The notes beneath the pieces were generated by a model. That model was not told the DNA's origin. It saw only the letters and a program-made list of their open reading frames with translations, and ran no database searches. The position numbers were made by a program, and so were the translations under genes. A stretch of 64,000 nt of DNA from Parvicella sp964387945 (lineage in GTDB: Bacteria; Bacteroidota; Bacteroidia; Flavobacteriales_D; Parvicellaceae): contig CAYLYX010000013.1 in assembly GCA_964387945.1 (NCBI GenBank), positions 27,624 to 91,623 of the forward strand, written 5' to 3'. Of the stretch, positions 8,400-16,775 are shown one piece after another (the stretch's first letter is position 1; each line of letters begins with the position of its first letter).

Positions 8400-9098
8400 T
8401 CAAGACCTTTGTCTTACAGTCCTTTGCTCAATCCTCTTCTCATAGTTCGTTCCTTTGAAAATTCGTTGAACAAAAATTCCTGGAATATGAATTTCGTTTG
8501 GATCCAATTGACCTAAAGGCACCAGTTCTTCTACTTCGGCAATCGTGATCTTTCCTGCACCGCACATATTTGGATTAAAATTTCTTGCAGTTCCCTTAAA
8601 GATGAGGTTTCCTGCTTCGTCTCCTTTCCATGCTTTTACGATGGAGAAATCAGCTTCAAAAGCCTTTTCCATGACGTACATCTTTCCGTTGAATTCTCTC
8701 GTTTCCTTTCCTTCTGCTACTTCCGTTCCATAACCTGCAGGAGTGTAGAAAGCCGGAATACCTGCTTGTGCTGCGCGACACTTTTCAGCTAAAGTTCCTT
8801 GAGGAGTAAGCTCTACGTCAAGTTCTCCACTCAACATTTGTCGCTCAAATTCATCGTTTTCCCCTACATAGGAAGAAATCATTTTTTTGATTTGCTTTCC
8901 TTTCAGCAAAAGACCTAGTCCGAAATCATCGACACCAGCATTATTAGAAATACACGTAAGGTCATTAATACCCAACCGCACCATTTCTGAAATACAATTT
9001 TCAGGAATTCCGCATAACCCAAATCCACCTAGCATGATGGTCATTCCACTTTCAATTCCCGCGCACGCCTCTTTAGCATTTGCCACTACTTTATTCAT
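8400..9098 (-). CDS. scoA: 3-oxoacid CoA-transferase subunit A
   Basis: Alpha subunit of succinyl-CoA:3-ketoacid CoA-transferase. The protein (232 aa) carries the CoA-transferase signature GGFGLCGIPENCI near residue 25, the SNNAGVDDFGLG motif, and the GAGKITIAEVEELV stretch near residue 180. It is transcribed first, before the four-helix-bundle gene and scoB, and the three genes probably form one unit. The promoter should lie in 9099-9170, the short gap to the preceding minus-strand gene, where no clear consensus box stands out. Confidence 0.95.
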   Translation of the reverse strand: MNKVVANAKEACAGIESGMTIMLGGFGLCGIPENCISEMVRLGINDLTCISNNAGVDDFGLGLLLKGKQIKKMISSYVGENDEFERQMLSGELDVELTPQGTLAEKCRAAQAGIPAFYTPAGYGTEVAEGKETREFNGKMYVMEKAFEADFSIVKAWKGDEAGNLIFKGTARNFNPNMCGAGKITIAEVEELVPLGQLDPNEIHIPGIFVQRIFKGTNYEKRIEQRTVRQRS

Positions 9099-9170
9099 AT
9101 CATCAACCTTTGAAGTTCAACGATTCGAATATACAAATCTAAAGTGAAAATGGGTCGGAAAAAATGAGAT

Positions 9171-11804
9171 TTATGGAGTATCCCATACATCATTCTCATC
9201 CTCTTCTTGTCCCCATAAATTGAGCCCATCGTTTCCGTCTTCAGGGAACTCTATCAGTCCAGGGTCGGCCATATTTGAAACACTACAATCCAATGGGTCG
9301 GTTATAATACTTGCGGGTTTTGGGAAATCTTCCTGACTAATGTTGATGGTGCTGTCCTCGTATACCTTATGCATATAATATGCCCAAATGGGTAGTGCCA
9401 TGTTAGTTCCCATTCCCAATTGTAGGCTCCTAAAACGAACCGATCGATCCTCAGCACCTACCCAAACCCCAGAAACGAGGTCTGGAGTTAAGCCCATGAA
9501 CCAACCGTCTGACTGATTCTGCGTTGTTCCTGTTTTTCCGGCAATGGGCATTTTTAACCCTGCGTAAGGGCGAGACTCCGTTTGTTTTCCTCTTATTCGA
9601 ATGGCTGTTCCTCCGAGAAGTGCTTTACCATCTGAGCGCTTTGCCGTAGGATGATAAATTCCTGACGTTACGTTTTTCATCATCGAAAGCATCGTATAGG
9701 CTGTTTCTTTACTCCACACTTCTTGGATAACCTGATTGGGTTCGTAAATGATGTTTCCGTTACCGTCTTCAATTCGATTGATAAAGGTGGGTTCAATGTA
9801 AATACCTTCATTGACAAAGGCGCACATACCGCCCACCATCTCAAATACACTCAGGTCAAATACACCCAGCGCCATGGCAGGAACTGCCTGTACGTATGAA
9901 CTGTCAATACCCAATTGAATCACACGGTTTCTAACTTTGTTTGGAAGTGCACCGTTCTGAATCCCAATAATAAAGGCAGTAATGTTGTTCATTGAGGCAG
10001 CCAGAGCAAATGGGACTGGAGTAGGCTCAAATGAAAATTTTGCTCCAGCATTTCCGGGACACCATAGTTTGTTACGATACTTGTTGTAGGGCACTTCAAC
10101 GCAGTGTTGCTTATCCACAATCATATCGCAAACGGAAATCGCTTTTTCTTCGATGGCTGTAGCGTAAACAAAAGGTTTAAAAGTAGATCCTACCTGTCTC
10201 CTTCCTTTCATCACCATATCGTATTGGAAGTAGTGGAAATTGGGTCCGCCCACCCATGCTTTGATGTGTCCGTTGTGAGGATTCATTGAAACCAATGAAG
10301 CCCGAAGTATTTCTTTGTGGTATCGAATCGAATCCATCGGACTTAGAACCGTATCTTTTTCATAATTTTCAGACTGCCAATCAAAGATCTTCATTGGTTT
10401 AGGCGTGTTGAAAATCTCTACGATTTGTTCCTGCGTTCGAATGGGTTCATTATGATGACAGTATTCACAATGGAAGTGAGTAGGCGTTTGTCCTTCAGTA
10501 ACAGGTTGAATGTTTTCGGGGTTGTTGGGGCTTATTTTTACTTTTTTGATCCATATGCTGGGCCGTTCACAATCTGCACAGACCTTACCAGTAAACTGTT
10601 TGTACATCTGCGATTGATGCATCGCAGTTAGCATGATCGTGTCAATTTGTCCTTGATCTAAATCATTAGAAAAGGGAGGGTTCTTCCATTTTTGGTTGTT
10701 TTCAAAGAAGTCTTCCTGTAGTTCATGCTTTAGATGTTCTTGGACGGCCCATTCGGCATAACCCTGTAATTTAGAGTCTATAGTAGTGTGAATCTTAAGA
10801 CCATCAGAGTAGATGCTGTAAGGACTTCCATCGCTCTTGGCAATTTTGTAAGAACCATCAGGGTTTTTTGCGTTGAGCAGATTGGTCACTTCTCCACGTA
10901 AGGTCTCTCTAAAATAAGGAGCCAACCCAGTTTGATGATCAACCCTAGTATAGTTTAAACCTAAAGGCAGGACACGAATCGAGTCATATTCCGTTTTCGT
11001 GATAAAATCATTCTTAAGCATTTGAGAGAGAACCACCTCACGTCTTAGCAAGGTCGTGTCGGGTTTTCTTAACGGATTGAACACGGATGGATTTTTTGCC
11101 ATCCCGACTAGCATCGCAGCTTCGTGGATTTCAAGGTCGATTGGTTTCTTGCCAAAATACACCATGGCTGCCGAATTAATTCCAACTGCGTTGTTCAAGA
11201 AGTCAAACTTGTTGAAGTACATGGCGATGATCTCCTCTTTGGTGTAATTCTTTTCAAGACGAGTTGCAATGATCCACTCTTTAAACTTTCGCTTTACCAG
11301 TTCTAACTTTGTCAGCTTCTTTCTAGGAAAGAGCATCTTCGCTAACTGCTGTGTAATGGTACTTCCACCACCTTGGTCGTCACCAGTAACCACTCCCTTG
11401 ATCACCCTTGCTGTGGCACGAATATCTACTCCGGAATGTTGGTGAAAGCGTTCATCTTCTGTAGCAATCAATGCATTGATCAAATAGGGAGAGAGTTCAT
11501 TGTAATAAGCGTTAGTTCGGTTTTCAATAAAATATTTTCCCAATTCGATTCCATCTTCAGAATAAACGACCGAAGCCAAGTTACTCTTTGGGTTTTCCAA
11601 CTCTTCAAACCCAGGAAGGTCGTCATCACTTTCTGCCCAAATCAAAGCTCCTCGAATGCCAAGGTAAGGAGAAAGGCAAGCCAGCCAGACCAATACAACG
11701 ATCGTCCACTGAACCCATTTCTTCAGCTTTTTCTTAGGGTTTTTCTCTTTTTTCTGGGGTTGTTGTGAGATGTCAGATGTAGTTGTCTCCTCAGGTGTGT
11801 TCAT
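9171..11804 (-). CDS. Class A penicillin-binding protein (PBP1A-like) with Cys4 insert
   Basis: Bifunctional peptidoglycan transglycosylase-transpeptidase anchored by one N-terminal membrane helix. The GT51 domain shows ATEDERFHQHSGVD and GGSTITQQLAK. The transpeptidase has SxxK as S540-T-F-K543, the SMN motif (AASMNN) and KTG at about K757. The start is taken at ATG 11804 (MNTPEE); an ATG four codons earlier at 11816 is possible. Between the GT51 and transpeptidase domains, at about residues 404-455, is an extra segment with two CxxC pairs (C409, C412, C446, C449) that could bind zinc. Related Bacteroidota proteins, as I recall them, have a short Lys-rich linker there. The C-terminal tail is acidic. 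Confidence 0.93.
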   Translation of the reverse strand: MNTPEETTTSDISQQPQKKEKNPKKKLKKWVQWTIVVLVWLACLSPYLGIRGALIWAESDDDLPGFEELENPKSNLASVVYSEDGIELGKYFIENRTNAYYNELSPYLINALIATEDERFHQHSGVDIRATARVIKGVVTGDDQGGGSTITQQLAKMLFPRKKLTKLELVKRKFKEWIIATRLEKNYTKEEIIAMYFNKFDFLNNAVGINSAAMVYFGKKPIDLEIHEAAMLVGMAKNPSVFNPLRKPDTTLLRREVVLSQMLKNDFITKTEYDSIRVLPLGLNYTRVDHQTGLAPYFRETLRGEVTNLLNAKNPDGSYKIAKSDGSPYSIYSDGLKIHTTIDSKLQGYAEWAVQEHLKHELQEDFFENNQKWKNPPFSNDLDQGQIDTIMLTAMHQSQMYKQFTGKVCADCERPSIWIKKVKISPNNPENIQPVTEGQTPTHFHCEYCHHNEPIRTQEQIVEIFNTPKPMKIFDWQSENYEKDTVLSPMDSIRYHKEILRASLVSMNPHNGHIKAWVGGPNFHYFQYDMVMKGRRQVGSTFKPFVYATAIEEKAISVCDMIVDKQHCVEVPYNKYRNKLWCPGNAGAKFSFEPTPVPFALAASMNNITAFIIGIQNGALPNKVRNRVIQLGIDSSYVQAVPAMALGVFDLSVFEMVGGMCAFVNEGIYIEPTFINRIEDGNGNIIYEPNQVIQEVWSKETAYTMLSMMKNVTSGIYHPTAKRSDGKALLGGTAIRIRGKQTESRPYAGLKMPIAGKTGTTQNQSDGWFMGLTPDLVSGVWVGAEDRSVRFRSLQLGMGTNMALPIWAYYMHKVYEDSTINISQEDFPKPASIITDPLDCSVSNMADPGLIEFPEDGNDGLNLWGQEEDENDVWDTP

Positions 11805-11931
11805 TCTTCCATGCAATATCGGTTCAAATGTAGAAAAAAAATATGCAGTTCACCTGAAGAGTTAAGTAACTGTTGATAAATGTTTATTATTTGGAGAGAA
11901 TATTCTTTCCTTTGCATCAGATGACAACTAC

Positions 11932-12165
11932 ATGAGTGACGATAGAGGTTTTAAGGATTATGTGAAATACAGCACCTTTGCGATCCAAATGGGCGTGACT
12001 GTTTTTCTTGGAGCCTATTTAGGTAAGTATCTGGATGGGAAATACCCTGCTGATAAAAAGTGGTTTACCATGGTGTTTACCATTTTAGCTGTAGGAATAG
12101 CATTGTTTAATTTACTTCGTCAGTTGAAAAAGGACGAGGAAAAAAGGAAGTCGAATGAAGATTGA
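11932..12165 (+). CDS. AtpZ/AtpI-like ATP synthase accessory protein
   Basis: A 77-aa protein with two membrane helices joined by a short loop (about residues 16-30 and 44-62) and a highly charged C-terminus (KKDEEKRK). Size, topology and its place at the head of the ATP synthase operon match the AtpZ/AtpI family, which helps assemble the c-ring or transports Mg2+ in some bacteria. The FLGAYLGKYLDGKY stretch is the typical glycine helix end. It overlaps the next gene by 11 bases. It is divergent from the penicillin-binding protein gene. Confidence 0.82.
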   Translation: MSDDRGFKDYVKYSTFAIQMGVTVFLGAYLGKYLDGKYPADKKWFTMVFTILAVGIALFNLLRQLKKDEEKRKSNED

Positions 12166-12595
12166 ATTCTCCAAAAAGATCGTTGTTCGTTTTTTGATAA
12201 CCGTTGTTTTGGTGTTACTTCTAGCCGGTGGAATTCACTGTTTTATTCTTGATAAACTCGATGCTAGCCCAGGTTCGGTGATTTATACAAGTTACGGGGC
12301 GCAATTCTTATTGAGTATAAGTTCGTTTTTACTACTTGCTCGTTTTAGTCAAAAGCGTGGAGATCAAGTGGGTTTCGCTTTTTTGGGGTTGAGTTTGGTT
12401 AAGTTTCTGGCTTATATACTAGGTTTTCGAATCTATTTTAGAGTGGATGGTGAAGTGAGCCAAATGGAGTACGCTATCTTTTTTGTGCCTTATATTTTAG
12501 CATTGGCTGTAGAGATCGGTTATCTCGTTTATGTGTTGAACAAAATTCCAGTTGACCCCGATAAGGTAGTTGTCTTTGAAGACGAGGAGGAGTAA
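12155..12595 (+). CDS. Four-helix membrane protein of the atp operon (DUF6168-like)
   Basis: Hydrophobic 146-aa protein with four predicted membrane segments (about residues 11-30, 42-62, 70-92 and 103-127) and an acidic tail ending EDEEE. A gene of this size and topology between the AtpZ-like gene and atpB is usual in Bacteroidota, and it resembles the AtpI-like/DUF6168 group; the exact family is my inference. A role in ATP synthase membrane sector assembly is suggested only by position and by the 11-base overlap with the AtpZ-like gene. Confidence 0.65.
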   Translation: MKIEFSKKIVVRFLITVVLVLLLAGGIHCFILDKLDASPGSVIYTSYGAQFLLSISSFLLLARFSQKRGDQVGFAFLGLSLVKFLAYILGFRIYFRVDGEVSQMEYAIFFVPYILALAVEIGYLVYVLNKIPVDPDKVVVFEDEEE

Positions 12596-12712
12596 TTAAC
12601 GCTAATGGGCGTTCATTTCGCTTTAATACCTGAAAACAAAAGGTTTATCTAATTTTATTAACAGTTGAAAAAGATAATTGTGTTTTTCTTTTTCGTAAAA
12701 GAAGGAAATACA

Positions 12713-12720
12713 TACTTTTG
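12713..12720 (+). promoter_or_regulatory. Promoter -7 box for atpB operon
   Basis: TACTTTTG at 12713-12720 matches TAnnTTTG, with TTTC at 12691-12694 near the -33 position. It sits 36 bases before the atpB ATG at 12757 and shows that atpB can be transcribed independently of the two genes upstream. It also argues against a TTG start at 12718, which lies inside the box. Confidence 0.7.
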
Positions 12721-12756
12721 CCGCTGATTTTAAAAACAAGACTCAAAAAAAGAGTT

Positions 12757-13800
12757 ATGAAATTGATAAAATTAGGGCTGTTTGTAGGGGTTTTATTCTC
12801 AATGTTAAGTGGGTTTGCGTCAGGTCATGAAGCACCAGGTCCAAATGCTAGTAAAGAAGAAAAACAAGAGTACGTAAATGAAGTAAAACAACATCACTTA
12901 TATGATGATCATAGTTTTACAATTATGCATGGCGTAAGTATTCCTCTTCCTGTAATAATTTTTGACGAGGGCGTGAAATTCTTTATGTCATCAAAGTTTG
13001 ATGAGCATGGAGTAGCAGAGGCTGGAGGCAATTACTATACAGTATATCATGGTCAAATGTATAAGTGTGACGCTCACGGTCATGTTGAACACGACTCAAA
13101 AGGAAATGCAGAAGGTAAAGTATTAGACTTTTCGATTACTAAAAACGTTGTAGTAATTTTGCTGATGTCTGCATTTATGTTTTTCTTCTTCAAGAAAATG
13201 GCTCAACGATATAAGCAGAGTGAAGTGCCTCAGAAGTCGGGAAGTTTCTTTGAACCGATCATCGTATTTATTAGAGATGATATCGCTAAGCCAAATATTG
13301 GCAAGAATTATGAAAAGTATATGGGGTACTTACTGACCGTGTTCTTTTTTGTGTGGTTTTTAAACTTAGCTGGTTTAACACCTTTTGGTATTAGTGTTAC
13401 GAATAATATCGCGATTACATTTTCGCTTGCGTTAATTACCTTCTTGATTACAAACTTGACGGCTAACAAACATTATTGGGGACATATTTTTTGGATGCCA
13501 GGTGTGCCTAAGCCGATGAGAATAGTGTTAGCGCCCATTGAACTGTTAGGGATTTTCATTAAGCCCTTTTCGTTGATGATTCGATTGTTTGCGAACATGA
13601 CAGCTGGTCACATTGTGATTATGAGTATACTTGGTTTGATCTATACTGCAAATAGTTTTGCAGTAGCATCAGCTCCCTCAGCGTTGCTAACTTTAATGTT
13701 AAGCGTTTTGGAACTATTGGTTGCGGCATTACAGGCTTATATCTTCACAATGCTGTCAGCCTTATATTTTGGAGGTGCTAACCAAGAAGCACACCATTAG
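12757..13800 (+). CDS. atpB: F0F1 ATP synthase subunit a
   Basis: Proton channel subunit of the F0 sector. The protein (347 aa) begins with a signal-like segment (MKLIKLGLF...LSGFASG) and a His-rich periplasmic extension before the canonical helices; long N-termini of this kind are usual in Bacteroidota. The essential arginine is in the IRLFANMTAGH motif near the C-terminus, followed by the last helix with ELLVAALQAYIFTML. I chose ATG 12757 because it gives a clean signal sequence and because the upstream in-frame TTG at 12718 lies in the promoter box. Confidence 0.94.
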   Translation: MKLIKLGLFVGVLFSMLSGFASGHEAPGPNASKEEKQEYVNEVKQHHLYDDHSFTIMHGVSIPLPVIIFDEGVKFFMSSKFDEHGVAEAGGNYYTVYHGQMYKCDAHGHVEHDSKGNAEGKVLDFSITKNVVVILLMSAFMFFFFKKMAQRYKQSEVPQKSGSFFEPIIVFIRDDIAKPNIGKNYEKYMGYLLTVFFFVWFLNLAGLTPFGISVTNNIAITFSLALITFLITNLTANKHYWGHIFWMPGVPKPMRIVLAPIELLGIFIKPFSLMIRLFANMTAGHIVIMSILGLIYTANSFAVASAPSALLTLMLSVLELLVAALQAYIFTMLSALYFGGANQEAHH

Positions 13801-13838
13801 TTAAAAGTTGGATTTATTAACAATAAACAATATAAATT

Positions 13839-14024
13839 ATGTATGATTTAATTGGAGCAGGTTTAGTAGTTATCGGTGCTGGTTTAGGTATCGGTAAGAT
13901 CGGTGGATCTGCAATGGAAGCAATTGCTCGTCAGCCAGAGGCAGCGGGTAAAATTCAAACAGCGATGTTGATTGCAGCAGCGCTTATTGAAGGTATTGGA
14001 TTTGCTGCGTTATTCGCAGTTTAA
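13839..14024 (+). CDS. atpE: F0F1 ATP synthase subunit c
   Basis: Ring-forming proteolipid with two helices in only 61 aa, near the lower size limit for c subunits. Helix 1 is the glycine-rich GAGLVVIGAGLGIGKIG, the polar loop is ARQPEA (RQP motif), and helix 2 carries the ion-binding glutamate in LIEGIGFAAL. The residue after the glutamate is glycine rather than Ser/Thr and no Na+-site glutamine is seen in helix 1, so proton coupling is likely. A strong hairpin follows the gene before atpF. Confidence 0.95.
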   Translation: MYDLIGAGLVVIGAGLGIGKIGGSAMEAIARQPEAAGKIQTAMLIAAALIEGIGFAALFAV

Positions 14025-14032
14025 TTCTTACT

Positions 14033-14071
14033 AAACCTATAGTCGTAACGGTTGGTTGCGACTGTAGGTTT
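14033..14071 (+). other. Stable hairpin between atpE and atpF
   Basis: A 13-bp stem pairs 14033-14045 (AAACCTATAGTCG) with 14059-14071, with one G-U pair and a 13-base loop. Only a broken T tract (GTTTTAGTT) follows. It may act as an attenuator or as a 3' stabiliser of the atpE message. Confidence 0.75.
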
Positions 14072-14108
14072 GTTTTAGTTAATAAGAAAACACTACAATT
14101 TAGATAGC

Positions 14109-14609
14109 ATGGATAAGTTATTAAATGATTTCTCTGTTGGTTTGTTCTTTTGGCAAACCTTGATTTTTGTGATTTTGGTCGTTCTACTGGCTAAATTTGC
14201 TTGGAAACCTATTCTTAAAGCAGTTAAAGACCGAGAAGAGAAGATCAAAGGCGCTTTAGAGGCTGCTGAAAACGCAAAAATGGAGATGGCAAAGTTGAAG
14301 TCTCAGAACGAAGACATGAGAAAAGAGGCTTTGGCAGAGAGAGATGCTTTATTGAAGCAGGCGAAAGAAACAAAAGACAGCATCATTGCAGAGTCGAAAA
14401 GTGCTGCTAAAGTTGAGGCAGACAAAATCATTGCTTCAGCAAGAGAAGAAATTAAAGCAGAGAAGGTCGCTGCAATGTCTGAGATTAAGAATCAGGTGGC
14501 AGAACTCTCTATTGAGATTGCAGAGAAGATTGTTAAGGAACAGTTGCAGTCAGATGATAAGCAGAAGGCTTTGGTTGATAATTTGATCGAAGACGTAAAC
14601 CTCAACTAA
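14109..14609 (+). CDS. atpF: F0F1 ATP synthase subunit b
   Basis: Peripheral stalk subunit, 166 aa. One N-terminal membrane helix (residues 9-28, LFFWQTLIFVILVVLL) is followed by the WKPILKAVKDREEKIKGALE segment typical of subunit b and a long Lys/Glu/Ala-rich coiled coil to the end, which dimerises and reaches the delta subunit. Five bases separate it from atpH. Length is normal. Confidence 0.95.
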   Translation: MDKLLNDFSVGLFFWQTLIFVILVVLLAKFAWKPILKAVKDREEKIKGALEAAENAKMEMAKLKSQNEDMRKEALAERDALLKQAKETKDSIIAESKSAAKVEADKIIASAREEIKAEKVAAMSEIKNQVAELSIEIAEKIVKEQLQSDDKQKALVDNLIEDVNLN

Positions 14610-14614
14610 TTATT

Positions 14615-15154
14615 ATGAAAGGTTCATTAGCAGCAAGGAGATACGCGAAGTCATTATTGTCTTTGGCATTGGAGCAAGGAACAGTAGATGCTGTTCATGC
14701 AGATATGCTATTGGTGAATCAAGTGATTTCTGATTCGAGAGAGTTGAAGGTAATGTTAACCAGTCCGATCATCAAATCAGATAAGAAGACAGCGATCCTT
14801 TCAGAAATTTTCAAAGGAAAGATTTCAGACCTTTCGTTACAGTTTATTGATTTAGCTGTAGCTAAAGGAAGAGATGCGTTATTACCAGCGATTGCATCGG
14901 CTTATGAGGAGGCGTATCGAGCACACAAAAATATTTCAACGGTAGAGGTAACTTCTGCCATTGCGTTGTCTGAAGAACAAAAGAAACGCATTATGGCCAT
15001 TGCTGCAAAGCAAGGTGTTGAGAACGCAGAGGTAGTGGAGATAGTAGACCCTTCCTTAATTGGAGGTTTTGTGATGAGAATGGGAGATAAGCAAATTGAT
15101 GCAAGTATCAGTAACCGAATCAACTCGTTGAAGCAAGAATTAATTAAGAACTAA
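14615..15154 (+). CDS. atpH: F0F1 ATP synthase subunit delta
   Basis: Stalk subunit joining F1 alpha to the b dimer, 179 aa. It has the family start RRYAKSLLSLALEQG, the N-terminal helical bundle, and the C-terminal GGFVMRMGDKQIDASI motif with the SISNRINSLKQEL tail. It lies 25 bases before atpA in the F1 part of the operon. Confidence 0.95.
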   Translation: MKGSLAARRYAKSLLSLALEQGTVDAVHADMLLVNQVISDSRELKVMLTSPIIKSDKKTAILSEIFKGKISDLSLQFIDLAVAKGRDALLPAIASAYEEAYRAHKNISTVEVTSAIALSEEQKKRIMAIAAKQGVENAEVVEIVDPSLIGGFVMRMGDKQIDASISNRINSLKQELIKN

Positions 15155-15179
15155 TTTTAGACATCGTAAATAATATATC

Positions 15180-16754
15180 ATGGCAGAAATTAAACCAGCA
15201 GAAGTATCTAACATCTTGAGAGAACAACTTTCAGGTGTTAAGTCTGCAGCCGAATTAGAAGAAGTAGGTACCGTATTGCAAGTAGGTGACGGTATTGCTC
15301 GTATTTATGGATTATCAGGTGTTCAGTATGGTGAGCTGATTCAGTTCGATAGTGGACTGAGAGCAATCGCGTTGAACCTTGAAGAAGATAACGTAGGAGC
15401 CGTACTTTTAGGTAGCTCTACCGAAGTAAAAGAAGGTGATACAGTAAAAAGAACCAACACCATTGCATCTGTACAAGTAGGAGAAGGATTGTTGGGAAGA
15501 GTTATCAATACACTAGGTCATCCAATTGATGGAAAAGGACCTATCGAAGGAGAACTTTTTGAAATGCCGATTGAAAGAAAAGCACCAGGGGTAATTTACA
15601 GACAGCCTGTAAACGAACCTATGCAAACAGGTGTAAAATCGGTTGATGCAATGATTCCAATCGGAAGAGGTCAACGTGAGTTGGTGATTGGAGATAGAGG
15701 TACTGGTAAAACAACTGTTTGTATCGATACCATCATTAACCAGAAAGAATTTTATGACAAAGGAGAGCCTGTTTTCTGTATCTACGTAGCCGTAGGACAA
15801 AAAGGTTCGACAGTTGCTGGTATCGTTAAGAAATTAGAAGAGGCAGGAGCAATGGACTACACGGTTGTTGTAGCTGCAAACGCATCTGACCCAGCTCCAA
15901 TGCAGTTCTACGCTCCATTTACAGGAGCTGCTGTTGGTGAGTACTTTAGAGATACTGGAAGACCTGCTTTGATTGTTTACGATGATTTATCAAAGCAAGC
16001 AGTAGCTTACCGTGAGGTTTCTCTTCTTTTGAGAAGACCTCCAGGACGTGAGGCTTACCCAGGAGATGTATTCTACTTGCACTCAAGATTATTAGAGCGA
16101 GCGGCTAAGATCAACGCTTCTGATGAGATTGCGGCACAAATGAACGACCTTCCAGAATCTTTGAGAGGAAAGGTAAAAGGAGGAGGTTCTTTAACAGCAC
16201 TTCCAATTATTGAAACGCAAGCAGGTGATGTTTCTGCGTATATTCCAACTAACGTAATTTCGATTACAGATGGACAGATTTTCTTAGAGGCGAACTTGTT
16301 TAACTCTGGGGTTAGACCAGCGATTAACGTGGGAATCTCGGTATCTCGTGTAGGTGGTTCTGCTCAGATCAAGTCAATGAAGAAAGTAGCAGGTACGTTG
16401 AAACTAGATCAAGCGCAATATAGAGAGCTAGAAGCATTTGCTAAGTTTGGTTCTGATTTGGATGCAGCGACTAAAGCGGTACTTGACAAAGGAGCAAGAA
16501 ACGTGGAAATCCTTAAGCAAAATGAAGGTTCTCCATTACCAGTTGAAGAGCAAATTGCGATCATCTACTGTGGAACAAAAGGTTTGTTGAATAAAGTTCC
16601 TGTGAACAAGGTGAAAGAGTTCGAAGAAGAGTACTTGAGATTCTTAAGAACTTCTCACAAGAACATTCTTGAGACACTTCAAGCAGGGAAATTGACAGAC
16701 GAAGTAACTGATACATTGGCAAGTGTTGCTAAGGACATCAGTGGTAAATATTAA
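15180..16754 (+). CDS. atpA: F0F1 ATP synthase subunit alpha
   Basis: Non-catalytic nucleotide-binding F1 subunit, 524 aa. The Walker A sequence GDRGTGKT is at residues 171-178, Walker B is the ALIVYDDLS stretch, and the arginine-finger region is in VGGSAQIKSMKKVAG. Length and all domains (beta barrel, nucleotide-binding, C-terminal helical) are normal. The catalytic partner beta (atpD) is not in this window. Confidence 0.97.
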   Translation: MAEIKPAEVSNILREQLSGVKSAAELEEVGTVLQVGDGIARIYGLSGVQYGELIQFDSGLRAIALNLEEDNVGAVLLGSSTEVKEGDTVKRTNTIASVQVGEGLLGRVINTLGHPIDGKGPIEGELFEMPIERKAPGVIYRQPVNEPMQTGVKSVDAMIPIGRGQRELVIGDRGTGKTTVCIDTIINQKEFYDKGEPVFCIYVAVGQKGSTVAGIVKKLEEAGAMDYTVVVAANASDPAPMQFYAPFTGAAVGEYFRDTGRPALIVYDDLSKQAVAYREVSLLLRRPPGREAYPGDVFYLHSRLLERAAKINASDEIAAQMNDLPESLRGKVKGGGSLTALPIIETQAGDVSAYIPTNVISITDGQIFLEANLFNSGVRPAINVGISVSRVGGSAQIKSMKKVAGTLKLDQAQYRELEAFAKFGSDLDAATKAVLDKGARNVEILKQNEGSPLPVEEQIAIIYCGTKGLLNKVPVNKVKEFEEEYLRFLRTSHKNILETLQAGKLTDEVTDTLASVAKDISGKY

Positions 16755-16775
16755 GATTTAACAAATTAAGTTTAC

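Noticed and set aside
12598..12613. Small palindrome AACGC..GCGTT after the four-helix atp membrane protein gene
   Set aside because: Five base pairs and no T tract; too weak to call a terminator.
12718..12756. A TTG start for atpB that adds 13 residues
   Set aside because: The codon lies inside the TACTTTTG promoter box, and the ATG at 12757 gives a normal signal-like N-terminus.
15513..15800. Open frame of 95 codons antisense to atpA
   Set aside because: It lies wholly inside the highly conserved alpha subunit gene, has no recognisable protein features, and is explained by codon bias on the opposite strand.
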